NCBI RefSeq assembly: GCF_041821045.1
Contig: NZ_JBGUAW010000015.1
Location: forward strand, 1-49,714
DNA length: 49,714 nt
Reading direction: 5' to 3'
From: Thiohalorhabdus sp. Cl-TMA
Lineage (GTDB): Bacteria > Pseudomonadota > Gammaproteobacteria > Thiohalorhabdales > Thiohalorhabdaceae
Shown here: positions 35,914 to 44,091 of the stretch, piece after piece
Numbering within the stretch: position 1 is the stretch's first letter
Layout: each line of letters starts with the position of its first letter
Made by a program: the position numbers and the translations under genes
Notes under the pieces: generated by a model
Databases searched by the model: none
What the model was told of the DNA's origin: nothing
The model's input: only the letters and a program-made list of their open reading frames with translations

Positions 35914-36840
35914 ATGTCTTCCTACCTGGGCCGAATCCTCGGCCTCGAGCTGCTGTTCGTCCTGCTCTGGAACTCCGGCTTTATCGGGGCCGAATATGGC
36001 CTTCCCTATACCGGCCCATGGAGCCTGCTGTTCTGGCGCTATGTCGCCCTGGCGGGTCTGCTGGGGCTATGGCTGGCCGCGAACGGGCGGCTGAGCTGGC
36101 CCGGGAACCGGGCGGTTGGGCATACGGCGCTGGTGGGCGTGCTGGCCCACGGGGTCTGGCTCGCCTGCGTACTGGTGGCGCTGGACATGGCGGTCCCGGC
36201 GGGCATCGTGGCCCTGGTCACGGCCCTCCAGCCGCTACTGACCGGGGCCCTGTCCGGCCCCGTGCTCGGCGAGCGCACCGATGCCCGCCAATGGCTCGGC
36301 CTGGTCTTGGGCTTCACCGGCGTGGTCATCGCCGTGGGTGCGCGCCTGTCCCAGGACGCCGCCACCCCGGCGCTGGGCTACCTGATCCCCTTCGGCTCCG
36401 TGGTGGGCATTACCATCGCCAGCCTCCTGCAGCGCCGCTGGGCGCAGGCGGGCACCAGCGCCTCTCTTCCCCTGGACACCACCCTGTTCTACCAGAGCGT
36501 CGCCACCGCCCTGGCCCTGATGCTGCCGGCCTGGTGGCTGGAGGGCTTCGCCGTCCAGTGGGCGCCGCCCTTCCTGGCGACCATGGGCTGGCTGATCGTG
36601 GCCGTCTCGCTGGGGGCCTACTGGGCCATGTGGCGCCTGCTGGCCCGGGACGAGGCGACCCGGGTAGCGAGCCTGTTCTACCTCAGCCCGCCGGTGACCA
36701 TGCTCATGGCGTGGGCGGCCTTCGGTGACGGCCTGATCGCCACGGATGTGCTCGGTCTGGCGGTGGCCGGGGCCGGGGTGATGCTGGTCTACCGGATCGG
36801 GGCTCGGCGCCCGGCTACGGCGTCCAAACCGTCGGAATAA
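35914..36840 (+). CDS. EamA family (DMT) transporter
   Basis: A 308-residue membrane protein with about ten hydrophobic segments in two EamA repeats: ELLFVLLWNSGFIGAEYGL in the first, LLTGALSGPVLGERTDARQW at its end, and a second repeat ending GLAVAGAGVMLVYRIGARR. It probably exports a metabolite. AAGGA precedes the ATG. A shortened copy of its C-terminal sequence occurs at 38434-38511. Confidence 0.9.
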   Translation: MSSYLGRILGLELLFVLLWNSGFIGAEYGLPYTGPWSLLFWRYVALAGLLGLWLAANGRLSWPGNRAVGHTALVGVLAHGVWLACVLVALDMAVPAGIVALVTALQPLLTGALSGPVLGERTDARQWLGLVLGFTGVVIAVGARLSQDAATPALGYLIPFGSVVGITIASLLQRRWAQAGTSASLPLDTTLFYQSVATALALMLPAWWLEGFAVQWAPPFLATMGWLIVAVSLGAYWAMWRLLARDEATRVASLFYLSPPVTMLMAWAAFGDGLIATDVLGLAVAGAGVMLVYRIGARRPATASKPSE

Positions 36841-36898
36841 ATCCCTCCGGCCCGCCGGTCAAGGGCGAATAATCGAATGGGGGCGGAAGGCGCCTACC

Positions 36899-37387
36899 TC
36901 ACTTGTACTTGAGGTAGGCGTAGCCCTTCTGCTGATAGCGGATGATCTCCGCCTCGGCCATGGGCACCAGCGTAACGAAGCCGTGGATGTCTCCGGGCTT
37001 GTAACCGTGGAAGCTGGCCGCTTGCTCGCACATGCGGAATTCAATGACCCCGTTCATGGTCAGGCTGTTCGCCCTTTTCATCAGGTCCTTGTGCTTTTGA
37101 AAATTCTCAATGGCGAAAAACGGGATCTCGTTGCCGTGCAGGACCAGCACCACCGAGGTGTCGAAGGGGTTGGCGCCATTGAGCTTGCTGATGTAGCTGG
37201 CGCGGTCGAGCACGGAGCTCAGGCGCTCGACGCTGTCCACGGCCACATCGAACACCACCTCCTGCCGGCTGTAGTCAATGTCCTTGGCCGAAGCCTTACC
37301 CCAGGGCGCCTGGGCGGACTCGGCGACGGCCGCTGCCGGAGCGGCCAGGGCGCCCGCGAGCAACAGCGCAAACAGCTTCCGGAACAT
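36899..37387 (-). CDS. Exported DsrE-family protein
   Basis: A 162-residue protein with a signal peptide (cleavage near AVA-E, about residues 22-24) and a DsrE/DsrF-like fold (VVLVLHGNEIPFFAIE, then GVIEFRMCEQAASFHG). The Cys in FRMCEQAA is in the usual position. Periplasmic DsrE-like proteins are linked to sulfur metabolism. GGAGGAC precedes the ATG. Confidence 0.85.
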   Translation of the reverse strand: MFRKLFALLLAGALAAPAAAVAESAQAPWGKASAKDIDYSRQEVVFDVAVDSVERLSSVLDRASYISKLNGANPFDTSVVLVLHGNEIPFFAIENFQKHKDLMKRANSLTMNGVIEFRMCEQAASFHGYKPGDIHGFVTLVPMAEAEIIRYQQKGYAYLKYK

Positions 37388-37556
37388 GGCGTCCTCCGTG
37401 GTTGGATCCGATTGCGCAAGGAAAACTTGTCCGGACGCGGAAATCAACCATCCAGTCCGGAGCCGGCGGGAAGGATACCGGGATCGCCCGGACGTTGCGG
37501 GGTATCGCCACGGCTACTAGGGATGGGATAAGACCACCTGATCAGGAGGGAATCCC

Positions 37557-38057
37557 ATGAAGGCAGCCATAAGCACCCTGCTGGGAAGCGCCGTGCTGGC
37601 GCTCACCGCCACGCCGGTACAGGCCGAGGAAGCCACCTTCAACAACCCGAGCCTGGTTCCCGAAGTCGCCATGAAGGCGGTCAAAGCGGCCGTGAAGGCC
37701 TGTCGCGAACAGGAGACCCAGGTTACCGCCGCGGTGGTGGACGAGGGCGGCAACACCCAGGCCCTCATGCGCGACCGCTACGCCGGCCCGCACACCGTCG
37801 ACACCGCCATCAGCAAGGCCTGGACCGCCGTCAGCTTCCGCACGGACACGCTGGAGCTGCGGGACATAACCGAGCCCGGCAAGTCCGGCTACGGTATCCA
37901 GAACCTGCCCAACGTAACCATCCTGGGCGGCGGCAAGCAGATCATGGTCAATGGCCGGATCGCCGCCGGCATCGGCGTCTCCGGAGCACCAAGCGGCGGG
38001 ATCGACGACCAGTGCGCAACCGCCGGCATCGATGCCATTCAGGAGGAGCTGCTGTGA
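37557..38057 (+). CDS. GlcG/HbpS-family haem-binding protein
   Basis: A 166-residue exported protein: Sec signal 1-23, then the GlcG/HbpS domain (ACREQETQVTAAVVDEGGNT, and GYGIQNLPNVTILGGGKQIM, then GRIAAGIGVSGAPSGGIDDQC). Family members bind haem or small molecules. AGGAGG precedes the ATG. Confidence 0.9.
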   Translation: MKAAISTLLGSAVLALTATPVQAEEATFNNPSLVPEVAMKAVKAAVKACREQETQVTAAVVDEGGNTQALMRDRYAGPHTVDTAISKAWTAVSFRTDTLELRDITEPGKSGYGIQNLPNVTILGGGKQIMVNGRIAAGIGVSGAPSGGIDDQCATAGIDAIQEELL

Positions 38058-38389
38058 ATCAAGCTGGGGTGCCTTTTGCCTTGTTGACCCGCTTGGACCA
38101 GTGGAAGCCCGGCATCGGGCTTTTACCTTGGGGCACTGTCGCCTCCCGAACAAGATAGGCTGTCGACCCCCTATAGTTGTATTGAGGCGGCCTTGGCCTA
38201 GGGATAGGCTGCCTCTGTCTTGTGGATCGCAAGGCACTCTCCTTGGTGTGTGTAGACCGCCCCGCCAGGTTGTTCCCCCCACCTCTCCCCTGGCGGGGTC
38301 TTTGTTTCCCGCCCTTGCGCTAACTGGCGCAATCGTCCTGAAGCGAGCTTCCCGCCGCTGTGCTATTCGCTGCCCGATTGCGGGCAATC

Positions 38390-38403
38390 AAAGTGGGTGT
38401 CCC
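38390..38403 (+). repeat. AAAGTGGGTGTCCC repeat, copy 1
   Basis: Perfect core, preceded by GGGCAATC. It is the outlier copy, 4.8 kb left of the others, in the same orientation. Confidence 0.75.
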
Positions 38404-38433
38404 GTAGGGCCTTCTGTCCCGTAGGGCCTTCTG

Positions 38434-38511
38434 GGCCTGCCCGTGGCCGGGGCGGGGGCGGGGGCCGGGGCGGGGGCGGGCATACTGCTGGTGTACCGAA
38501 TTGGGCGCTGC
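38434..38511 (+). pseudogene. C-terminal fragment of an EamA transporter with expanded Gly-Ala tract
   Basis: Reads G-L-P-V-A-G-A-G-A-G-A-G-A-G-A-G-I-L-L-V-Y-R-I-G, which corresponds to the tail of the EamA protein at 35914-36840 (GLAVAGAGVMLVYRIG) with an expanded GGGGC-type repeat. No transporter body precedes it. Confidence 0.6.
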
Positions 38512-38539
38512 AACCGGCCCCGGCGCCGCGGTAACTCCC

Positions 38540-38716
38540 TGTCGAAAATCTTTACAGGATCCAGCCTGTCTGCTGGCCCTGCCAACGAAGGTCCAATCCA
38601 GGACAATCCGGGACCGCAAGCCCCGTGGGGCCGGCCAGCCCCCCTCCCCTGCGGAGCATAGCGCTCTGAGCCAGTGTAGAAATCCTTTACAACACGGACC
38701 GCCGAAATTCTTCACA
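38540..38716 (+). promoter_or_regulatory. Three copies of a 17-bp motif upstream of a sigma-54 promoter
   Basis: TGTCGAAAATCTTTACA (38540-38556), TGTAGAAATCCTTTACA (38675-38691) and a weaker CGCCGAAATTCTTCACA (38700-38716). They precede the sigma-54 promoter by 40-215 bp, the position of enhancer-binding-protein sites. A PrsR-type activator of PEP-CTERM genes is a plausible ligand. Confidence 0.6.
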
Positions 38717-38755
38717 CCTTCGCTTGGTCTGTCCGAGCCCCCACTTGTCCGGGTC

Positions 38756-38770
38756 TGGCATAACGCTTGC
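38756..38770 (+). promoter_or_regulatory. Sigma-54 (RpoN) promoter
   Basis: TGGCATAACGCTTGC: the GG (38757-58) and GC (38769-70) are separated by exactly 10 bp, and the sequence fits TGGCAC-N5-TTGC with one mismatch. It lies 50 bp before the RBS (AAGGAG) and ATG 38821. Confidence 0.7.
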
Positions 38771-38820
38771 GGGGACACAACCCGGGAGGCAACCGATTTT
38801 CCTGCTGCAAGGAGCGCGCT

Positions 38821-39121
38821 ATGCAAGCAAGTAGCGGCGCTCCCGGTGTTGGCCTCCATTACGATGTGGCCCCCAATGTCTACGGATCCCCGGACTGGGG
38901 ACCCTGGCTTCAGGACACCAGAGACGATGTGGCGGACGGATCCTTTACCAACATGGGCTCGGGGGCTCACCCCGGGCAGTCCAAGTTAGCCCCGCGGGAG
39001 ATGATCTCTTATTCAAAAGGTTGCCCCGGTCCCCAACGCCAAGACCCTGTGGCTACTCCTGGCCGTCAGCGGGGTTTCCTATTGGGCCAGTCGTCGTCGT
39101 CAGAGTGCCGGATCCTGCTAG
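38821..39121 (+). pseudogene. Truncated, frameshifted PEP-CTERM protein gene
   Basis: From ATG 38821 (AAGGAG 6 nt upstream), the frame gives GLHYDVAPNVYGSPDWGPW and about 65 residues ending near ISYSK. In the next frame, from 39020, the sequence reads VAPVPNAKTLWLLLAVSGVS, then YWASRRR: a short proline motif, a hydrophobic span and an Arg cluster, the layout of a PEP-CTERM exosortase signal, ending at TAG 39121. A single-base shift at the AAAAGG near 39016-39020 joins the two. The first part resembles a PEP-CTERM family I recall with VAPNVxGSPxW. The signal peptide and most of the mature protein are missing. Confidence 0.65.
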
Positions 39122-39215
39122 AGCTCGGGTAAGGGAAAGCAAGCCACCATCTGGCCCCCGAACAAAAAGGGCGTCCTATGCGGTGCTCCTTCTGGCGTCA
39201 ATCCAACCCTTTTAG

Positions 39216-39237
39216 GCAAAAGACAAGACCTGACCCC
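39216..39237 (+). repeat. Dispersed repeat AAGACCTGACCCC, copy 3
   Basis: GCAAAAGACAAGACCTGACC followed by CC. It differs from copies 1 and 2 at two positions (AGA for AAG) and has the same orientation. Confidence 0.65.
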
Positions 39238-39353
39238 TCTTACAGGTCGCTCATGGTGCGGTGCCGGGGGCAAGTGGCAGGGACTCTTCCACAGTGGACT
39301 CCTCTCCGGCTGCCCGATCAAGGGCCTGCGGCGTTCTCCGCTCGGAAGAAACC

Positions 39354-39376
39354 GGGGCGGCCGCATGGGCCGCCCC
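39354..39376 (-). terminator. Hairpin downstream of acyl-CoA dehydrogenase
   Basis: 9-bp perfect arms GGGGCGGCC and GGCCGCCCC with a 5-nt loop. On the minus strand it is followed by GGTTTCTTCC, and lies 91 bp beyond the stop. Confidence 0.5.
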
Positions 39377-39466
39377 AAGCGAGCGCATCCCCGCCTCTTC
39401 CTGCCGCCGCCCCCGAGCATCCGCCCTGCTTTATCTTCATCTTCGTTGGAAGGCCAGCTTCGGGGG

Positions 39467-40795
39467 TTATTCCACGCCTTTCCCGGCCACGGCGCCATAG
39501 CCTTCCATGGACTTCTTGTACCGCAGGGGCTTGTTGTTCATGAAGGTGGTGGAGTCGTAATTCTCATCCGCGATCACACCCCAGACCTTGCGCCGTTGCA
39601 TTCCCATGTTCCCCGTATCGTACAAGGGGAAGATCAAGCTCTCCCGCATGTGCTTTTCCAGGGGATTGGCAAGGTCAACGGAGTTAATTCCAACCACTTG
39701 CATGCACTGCCAAACGGCCTCCTTAAGCACCTCGCCGGCGTAGATCTTGGCCATCGCCCCTAGGGCATGGCCTTCGCCCTCATGGGTGTCCAAATAGTGG
39801 GCGCCCTTCCAGGAGAGATAACGTGCCGCTTCGATCTTGGTGGCGATATCCGTCAGCAGGTAGCCCACGTTCTGATAATTGATAATGGGCTTGTCGCTGC
39901 CCGCGGTGTAGGTCTTGCACCAGTCGAGTGCCCATTCGTAGGCGGCGCGGGCATTGCCCACCGCCGAGGCACCGGCCGCCGGTCCGGACCAGGTGAAAGC
40001 CTTTTGTATCACCAGGTCGCCGTCGCCGACGGCGAACACGTTTTCCTCCGGGATCCTGGCGTTGTGGATCTCGAACCAGTTGTTCTGGTCGAGGAATTGG
40101 CCGACGGTCCGAAGCGGCTGGCGGAAGCGCAGCCCCTCGGTCCCGCGGGGGATGATGGCGACACCGAGTCCTTCGCTCCCTCCCTTGGACTTGTCCACCC
40201 GGACAATGGCAACGATCACATCCGCGCCCTGCAGGTCCCAGCCGCCGCAATTGGTTGGCCAATACTTCTCGCCGTTGATCACGTACTCGCCGTTGGCCGG
40301 ATCATGTTCGGCGACCGTCTGGATGCCTACGGGGTGCTTGCCCGGGTGGTCGAAATTGGCGGTACCCCCGGGAGCACCCGGAGGCTCGCTGACCGCCCAG
40401 CCGGCGAGCCAGGAGCTCTTCTCGCCGCTGGTCGCCATTTTCAGCCATTTTTCCTTCTGCTCTTCGGTGCCGAACCAGAGGATGGGCAGCAGGGCCAGTC
40501 CATTCACCAGGAGGGTGGTGGCAAAGCCCGGGTCCACGGTGGATATCTCCTCCGCAGCGATCAGGTAATCCACGTTGCTCAGGCCCGAACCGCCGTATTC
40601 CTCGGGGAGGAAGCACATGGCGAAACCCGCCTTGTAGGCTTCTTCATAGGCGGGCTTGGTCATCACAAAGGCCTTTTGCGGATCGGGTTCTTGCCAGGCC
40701 TCCTCCACGATTGGCTTGAGGGTGTTCCGGGCGAAATCCCGGGTAGTCTTTTGGATTTGCTCCTGTTCTGGCGTCAGGGTGAAATCAATGGGCAT
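39467..40795 (-). CDS. Acyl-CoA dehydrogenase family protein
   Basis: A 442-residue FAD enzyme. N-terminal helices (IDFTLTPEQEQIQKTTRDFA), EEYGGSGLSNVDYLIAAEEI, the middle beta domain with WAVSEPPGAPGG and EYVINGEKYWPTNCGGWD, and C-terminal helices (AGEVLKEAVWQCMQVVGINS). It introduces a double bond in an acyl-CoA substrate. The chain length is not deducible, and no other beta-oxidation gene is adjacent. AGGAGG precedes the ATG. Confidence 0.9.
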   Translation of the reverse strand: MPIDFTLTPEQEQIQKTTRDFARNTLKPIVEEAWQEPDPQKAFVMTKPAYEEAYKAGFAMCFLPEEYGGSGLSNVDYLIAAEEISTVDPGFATTLLVNGLALLPILWFGTEEQKEKWLKMATSGEKSSWLAGWAVSEPPGAPGGTANFDHPGKHPVGIQTVAEHDPANGEYVINGEKYWPTNCGGWDLQGADVIVAIVRVDKSKGGSEGLGVAIIPRGTEGLRFRQPLRTVGQFLDQNNWFEIHNARIPEENVFAVGDGDLVIQKAFTWSGPAAGASAVGNARAAYEWALDWCKTYTAGSDKPIINYQNVGYLLTDIATKIEAARYLSWKGAHYLDTHEGEGHALGAMAKIYAGEVLKEAVWQCMQVVGINSVDLANPLEKHMRESLIFPLYDTGNMGMQRRKVWGVIADENYDSTTFMNNKPLRYKKSMEGYGAVAGKGVE

Positions 40796-40955
40796 GGGGG
40801 ACCTCCTCTGCTTCAGGAGGTTATATCCGGCGAGCCCTCAGGGCGGGCGGGCATAACCTGCAATTCACATTCCATATTTCTCCATTGGGCACCTTTTTTG
40901 GATTTTGTCAATATCTGTTTTTACGATATTACCTGCTGATAATCAAGAATAATTT

Positions 40956-40986
40956 CCAGAAAGGGGCCGAACCTTCCCCTTTCTGG
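40956..40986 (-). terminator. Terminator after the diguanylate cyclase gene
   Basis: CCAGAAAGGGG and CCCCTTTCTGG are perfect 11-bp arms with a 9-nt loop; on the minus strand it is followed by AAATTATTCTT. It is 40 bp past the GGDEF stop. Confidence 0.75.
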
Positions 40987-41025
40987 AATAAAATGGGTGC
41001 CCCCTAGCTTCGCAATGGCCACGAC

Positions 41026-42888
41026 TCAGGATGCATCCTCCCGGGAGTCCTCCGCAGCCGTCTTCCGGGAATACATAGCGCGATCGGCCACCCGGAACAG
41101 GGTCTTTTCATCGCCGGCATCCGCTGGGTAGCGGGCCCAGCCCAGGCTCAGCCCCACATGGACCACCCGACCGTCCTCCAGCCGGATGGACCGGGCCACC
41201 TCCTCATTGATCTTCTCCACGACCGTCTCGACATTATCGGTGCCGCCCACCTCCTCCAGCAGGATGACGAACTCGTCCCCTCCCAGACGTCCGACGGTAT
41301 CCGACTGCCGCACACTGCCGCGCAGGCGATCGGCCACCTGCACCAGAACCTGATCGCCGGCGGCATGGCCGAGGCTGTCATTGATGGGCTTGAAGCGATC
41401 CAGGTCGCCCACCACCAGGGCCAAGCCGTGACCATGGCGGTCGCCCCGGGCCATGGCGGCCTCCAAGTTTTCATCGAAGACGTTGCGATTGACGAGGCCG
41501 GTCAGGGGGTCGTGGCCGGCCTGATACTCCAGCTGCGCCTGGCTCTCCATGAGGTCCTGATTGGCCCGCTCCAGGTCATGCGTGCGCTCTGCCACCCGCT
41601 GCTCCAGCTGGCGCTCGCTCTCCCGCAAGGCCTCCACCTTCTCCTGACGGGTGCGAAGGGCCTGCTCCTGCGCCTCGTCCCGGGACTGCTGCAGGGTCTG
41701 AATGCGGTCGGCCAGGGCCAGGGAAAGCAGCAACATTTCCATGGCCGAGCCAATGAGCAGGGCATTGGCCGTGACGACGTTGGAGGGCAGCACGCCCAGA
41801 TTGTGGAGAGAGATGATGACCACCCCGGTCAGCAGCGCCACCCAGGCCAGCACGAAGAAGCGCGCCCCGGGCTGCCGCTGATAGAGACTGACCGCCCCCA
41901 AGCCCAGCGCCCCGGCGGCGAAAACCAGGGAAAGGAGGTTCACGGAAAGCGCCGCCAGGTGGTAGGACCACAGCACCACGCAGAGGAAAATGGCGGCATA
42001 GCCGGCGGCCACCAGCGGCATGAGCCAGCCCAGCCGCACCCGGGACGGCGTATCGCCCAGGAAACGCCGCACGAAGAGCGCGCCGAAGAAGCCCGCCAGG
42101 GAGACACCGCCGGTGGGCGTCAGGTTGGTTAGCCAGGGGTTTTCGGGCCAGAGGAACTGCCCCGTGAACCCGGCCAGCCCAGCCTGGCCGATAGCCAGGG
42201 TGGCGATAAAGGCGACGTAGTTGAGGTAGAGCGGATCGCGAAGGGAGAGGTAGAGGAACAGGTTGTAGATGAGCAGGGCAAGCAGGATGCCATAGTAGAG
42301 GCCCAATGCCGCGTACGCCCGCAGATCGTGCGCCCAGAGGGCATCGGCCCGCCAGATGGTCAGCGGCGCCGTGAGCGTCCCCTCCGATGCCACCCTCAGG
42401 TAGAGGGTGTAGTCCGTCGCCGGTTCCAGGTCGAGGTCGAAAACGTGGTTGCGATGGGGAATGGGGCGGTCGCGGAAGGGGAGCTGATCGCCGGAATGGT
42501 GGGCCCGCCACCCGCCCCCATCGGAAGCCAGATAGAGGTCCACCCGATCCAGGGAGGCATGCCCCACCTCCAGCAGCCAGCGCCCGGTAAGATCGGCCTT
42601 TGTGGACAGCGGCAGCCGCAGCCAGATCTCGTCCCGGGTCAGGCCGAAGTTGGTGGCGCGGGCCCCCTCCCCCGCCAGGGAGCGGAAGCCGCCTTCGCCA
42701 TGGACCGCGCGCACCGCCTCCAGGGTAAGGGGCGCCCCGTCATGGCGATGCAGGCTGGCGGCAGCATCAATCGGCTGGCGCGTCTCGGCCCCCACCGTCA
42801 CCCGCTCCCCCCCGGCCGCAGCAGCCGGTCCCGCGACCATGGTAAGCACCACCAGCGCGACCGCCGCCCAGAACCCCTGCCAGCTCAT
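41026..42888 (-). CDS. 7TMR-DISM diguanylate cyclase (GGDEF)
   Basis: A 620-residue membrane protein. The signal peptide (1-24) is followed by a 7TMR-DISM extracellular domain, seven hydrophobic segments (about 190-395), a coiled-coil linker (QTLQQSRDEAQEQALRTRQE) and a GGDEF domain with the intact RLGGDEFVILL signature (about residues 533-543). The GGDEF A-site glycines are intact, so it should make c-di-GMP. No EAL domain. The sensed signal is unknown. Confidence 0.93.
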   Translation of the reverse strand: MSWQGFWAAVALVVLTMVAGPAAAAGGERVTVGAETRQPIDAAASLHRHDGAPLTLEAVRAVHGEGGFRSLAGEGARATNFGLTRDEIWLRLPLSTKADLTGRWLLEVGHASLDRVDLYLASDGGGWRAHHSGDQLPFRDRPIPHRNHVFDLDLEPATDYTLYLRVASEGTLTAPLTIWRADALWAHDLRAYAALGLYYGILLALLIYNLFLYLSLRDPLYLNYVAFIATLAIGQAGLAGFTGQFLWPENPWLTNLTPTGGVSLAGFFGALFVRRFLGDTPSRVRLGWLMPLVAAGYAAIFLCVVLWSYHLAALSVNLLSLVFAAGALGLGAVSLYQRQPGARFFVLAWVALLTGVVIISLHNLGVLPSNVVTANALLIGSAMEMLLLSLALADRIQTLQQSRDEAQEQALRTRQEKVEALRESERQLEQRVAERTHDLERANQDLMESQAQLEYQAGHDPLTGLVNRNVFDENLEAAMARGDRHGHGLALVVGDLDRFKPINDSLGHAAGDQVLVQVADRLRGSVRQSDTVGRLGGDEFVILLEEVGGTDNVETVVEKINEEVARSIRLEDGRVVHVGLSLGWARYPADAGDEKTLFRVADRAMYSRKTAAEDSREDAS

Positions 42889-43217
42889 GCGCCCACTCCA
42901 CCAACCATACCCACCCTCAATCCACTGGTGTCTTAATCGCGGAATGTGGCTGCCCCCTCCCAGACACTCCGATGCGCGCTCCCGCAGGGCAGGTGCTGTT
43001 CACCCGCCCGGCGGGTCCCGGCTACCACCAGGACGCTGTCCTCTTTAATGGCCTTGGAAACCCTGTGCGTTATACGGCTATTGACCGTAGCTCGGTCCGG
43101 CCCTGTCCGCAAGTGCGCAAAGGAAGAGCTGTCCGAATGGGCAAGAAGCTCGGCCAGAGCAGAGCTGCGGGATCGGGGAGTGTGCCGGAAATGGCAACCA
43201 GCACCGAGGAGGGGAGG

Positions 43218-43260
43218 CCCAGGGAGGCTGCCTGAGGACAAGCAAGAAAGTGGGTGTCCC
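43218..43260 (+). repeat. Extended AAAGTGGGTGTCCC repeat, copy 2
   Basis: Core at 43247-43260; the left flank (CAGGGAGGCTGCCTGAGG) is shared with the copy at 45171-45208, so the unit may be about 40 bp with a hairpin-like CAGG/CCTG head. Confidence 0.75.
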
Positions 43261-43322
43261 TTTTGCTCTTTTGCTCCGGCCCAATTCCTAACTGGGAACT
43301 GCCCGGCCTTTCTGGCATCCTA

Positions 43323-43345
43323 TTTTGTTGAAATATTCAACAAAA
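43323..43345. promoter_or_regulatory. Perfect palindromic operator of the VapBC-1 module
   Basis: TTTTGTTGAA, spacer ATA, TTCAACAAAA: perfect 10-bp arms, 25 bp before vapB. It fits autoregulation by the VapB antitoxin. A second module has a similar 3-nt-spaced dyad. Confidence 0.75.
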
Positions 43346-43370
43346 GAAATCCGCTTCGGGAGTCTCGGCT

Positions 43371-43604
43371 ATGGCTACGGTCAACTACTCGGTACCGGAT
43401 GAGATCCGGAATGAATTCAACGAGGCCTTCGCCGGAGAGAACAAGAGCGCGGTTATCGCGCGTCTGATGCAGGAAGCTGTGGAAGAGCGGCGCCGGCAGG
43501 AGCGCCGGCAGACGGCTATAGAAGGCCTGCTGCGGCTCCGGGAAGAGATGCCGGGACTGACCGAGGAGGAAATTCGGGAGGCCCGGAAAGAAGGCCGGCC
43601 GTGA
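43371..43604 (+). CDS. vapB: VapB-type antitoxin
   Basis: A 77-residue antitoxin. The N-terminus YSVPDEIRNEFNEAF and the SAVIARLMQEAV segment suggest a ribbon-helix-helix. The C-terminus ending TEEEIREARKEGRP resembles PIN-toxin partners. Its stop overlaps the toxin start as GTGA. A perfect palindrome lies upstream. Confidence 0.85.
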   Translation: MATVNYSVPDEIRNEFNEAFAGENKSAVIARLMQEAVEERRRQERRQTAIEGLLRLREEMPGLTEEEIREARKEGRP

Positions 43605-44038
43605 CGCACCTGGTAGTGGATGCCAGCGTCGCCCTGAAGTGGATCTTCCCCGACGGAGCGGAAGAACTGGAGGATGCGGCCCTAACCCTCCTGCACCGTG
43701 TCGGCTCCGGGGAGATCACCCTGATTCAGCCGCCCCACTGGCTGGCGGAGGTAAGCGCCGTCCTGGCCCGCAAGGCGCCGGAACCGGAGCGCCGGGAACA
43801 AGCTATCGGCTTCTTCTACGCCCTGGAACCGGAGATCCCGGACTCCCCCGACCTATACTTCCGCGCCGCCGACCTCGCCGCTCACCTGGAGCATCACCTG
43901 TTCGACACCCTCTACCACGCCGTCGCCCTGGAGCATGAGGCCGAATTGATTACCGCCGATACTGCCTACTTTCGCAAGGCCGGCCCGGAGGCAGCCAACC
44001 TGGGCGCCATACGGCATCTGGGGGATTTTTCAGGTTAG
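43601..44038 (+). CDS. vapC: VapC-type PIN-domain toxin
   Basis: A 145-residue PIN nuclease. Acidic residues are in VVDASVALKW (Asp near 7), the Glu in WLAEVSAV, the Asp in HLFDTLYHAVA and the Asp in LITADTAYF. It cleaves RNA until bound by its antitoxin. GTG start overlaps the vapB stop, so the two are coupled. Confidence 0.88.
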   Translation: MTHLVVDASVALKWIFPDGAEELEDAALTLLHRVGSGEITLIQPPHWLAEVSAVLARKAPEPERREQAIGFFYALEPEIPDSPDLYFRAADLAAHLEHHLFDTLYHAVALEHEAELITADTAYFRKAGPEAANLGAIRHLGDFSG

Positions 44039-44091
44039 TTGGGGGAGCCGGACCAAGACGAAAATCTTATTCCCCCTTACTGCCTCCGCCG

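Larger units (their letters stand above)
38058..38820. other. Non-coding region with gene remnants and repeats
   Basis: No intact gene. It contains the first AAAGTGGGTGTCCC copy (38390-38403), a duplicated 17-bp unit (GTCCCGTAGGGCCTTCT at 38399-38415 and 38416-38432), a G-rich EamA fragment (38434-38511), three 17-bp motifs and a sigma-54 promoter leading into the PEP-CTERM remnant. Confidence 0.7.
39122..39466. other. Intergenic region with a repeat and a hairpin
   Basis: No gene. It holds copy 3 of the AAGACCTGACCCC repeat (39216-39237) and a perfect hairpin GGGGCGGCC/GGCCGCCCC (39354-39362, 39368-39376), which may terminate the minus-strand acyl-CoA dehydrogenase. Confidence 0.5.
42889..43370. 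other. Intergenic region upstream of the first toxin-antitoxin pair
   Basis: No convincing gene. It holds a repeat copy (43247-43260) and the vapB operator (43323-43345). A minus-strand frame at 42933-43241 lacks known homology and is judged not coding. Confidence 0.45.

Noticed and set aside
42933-43241. Minus-strand open frame of 102 codons before vapB
   Set aside because: No ribosome site, no recognised domain and overlap with the repeat; kept as intergenic.
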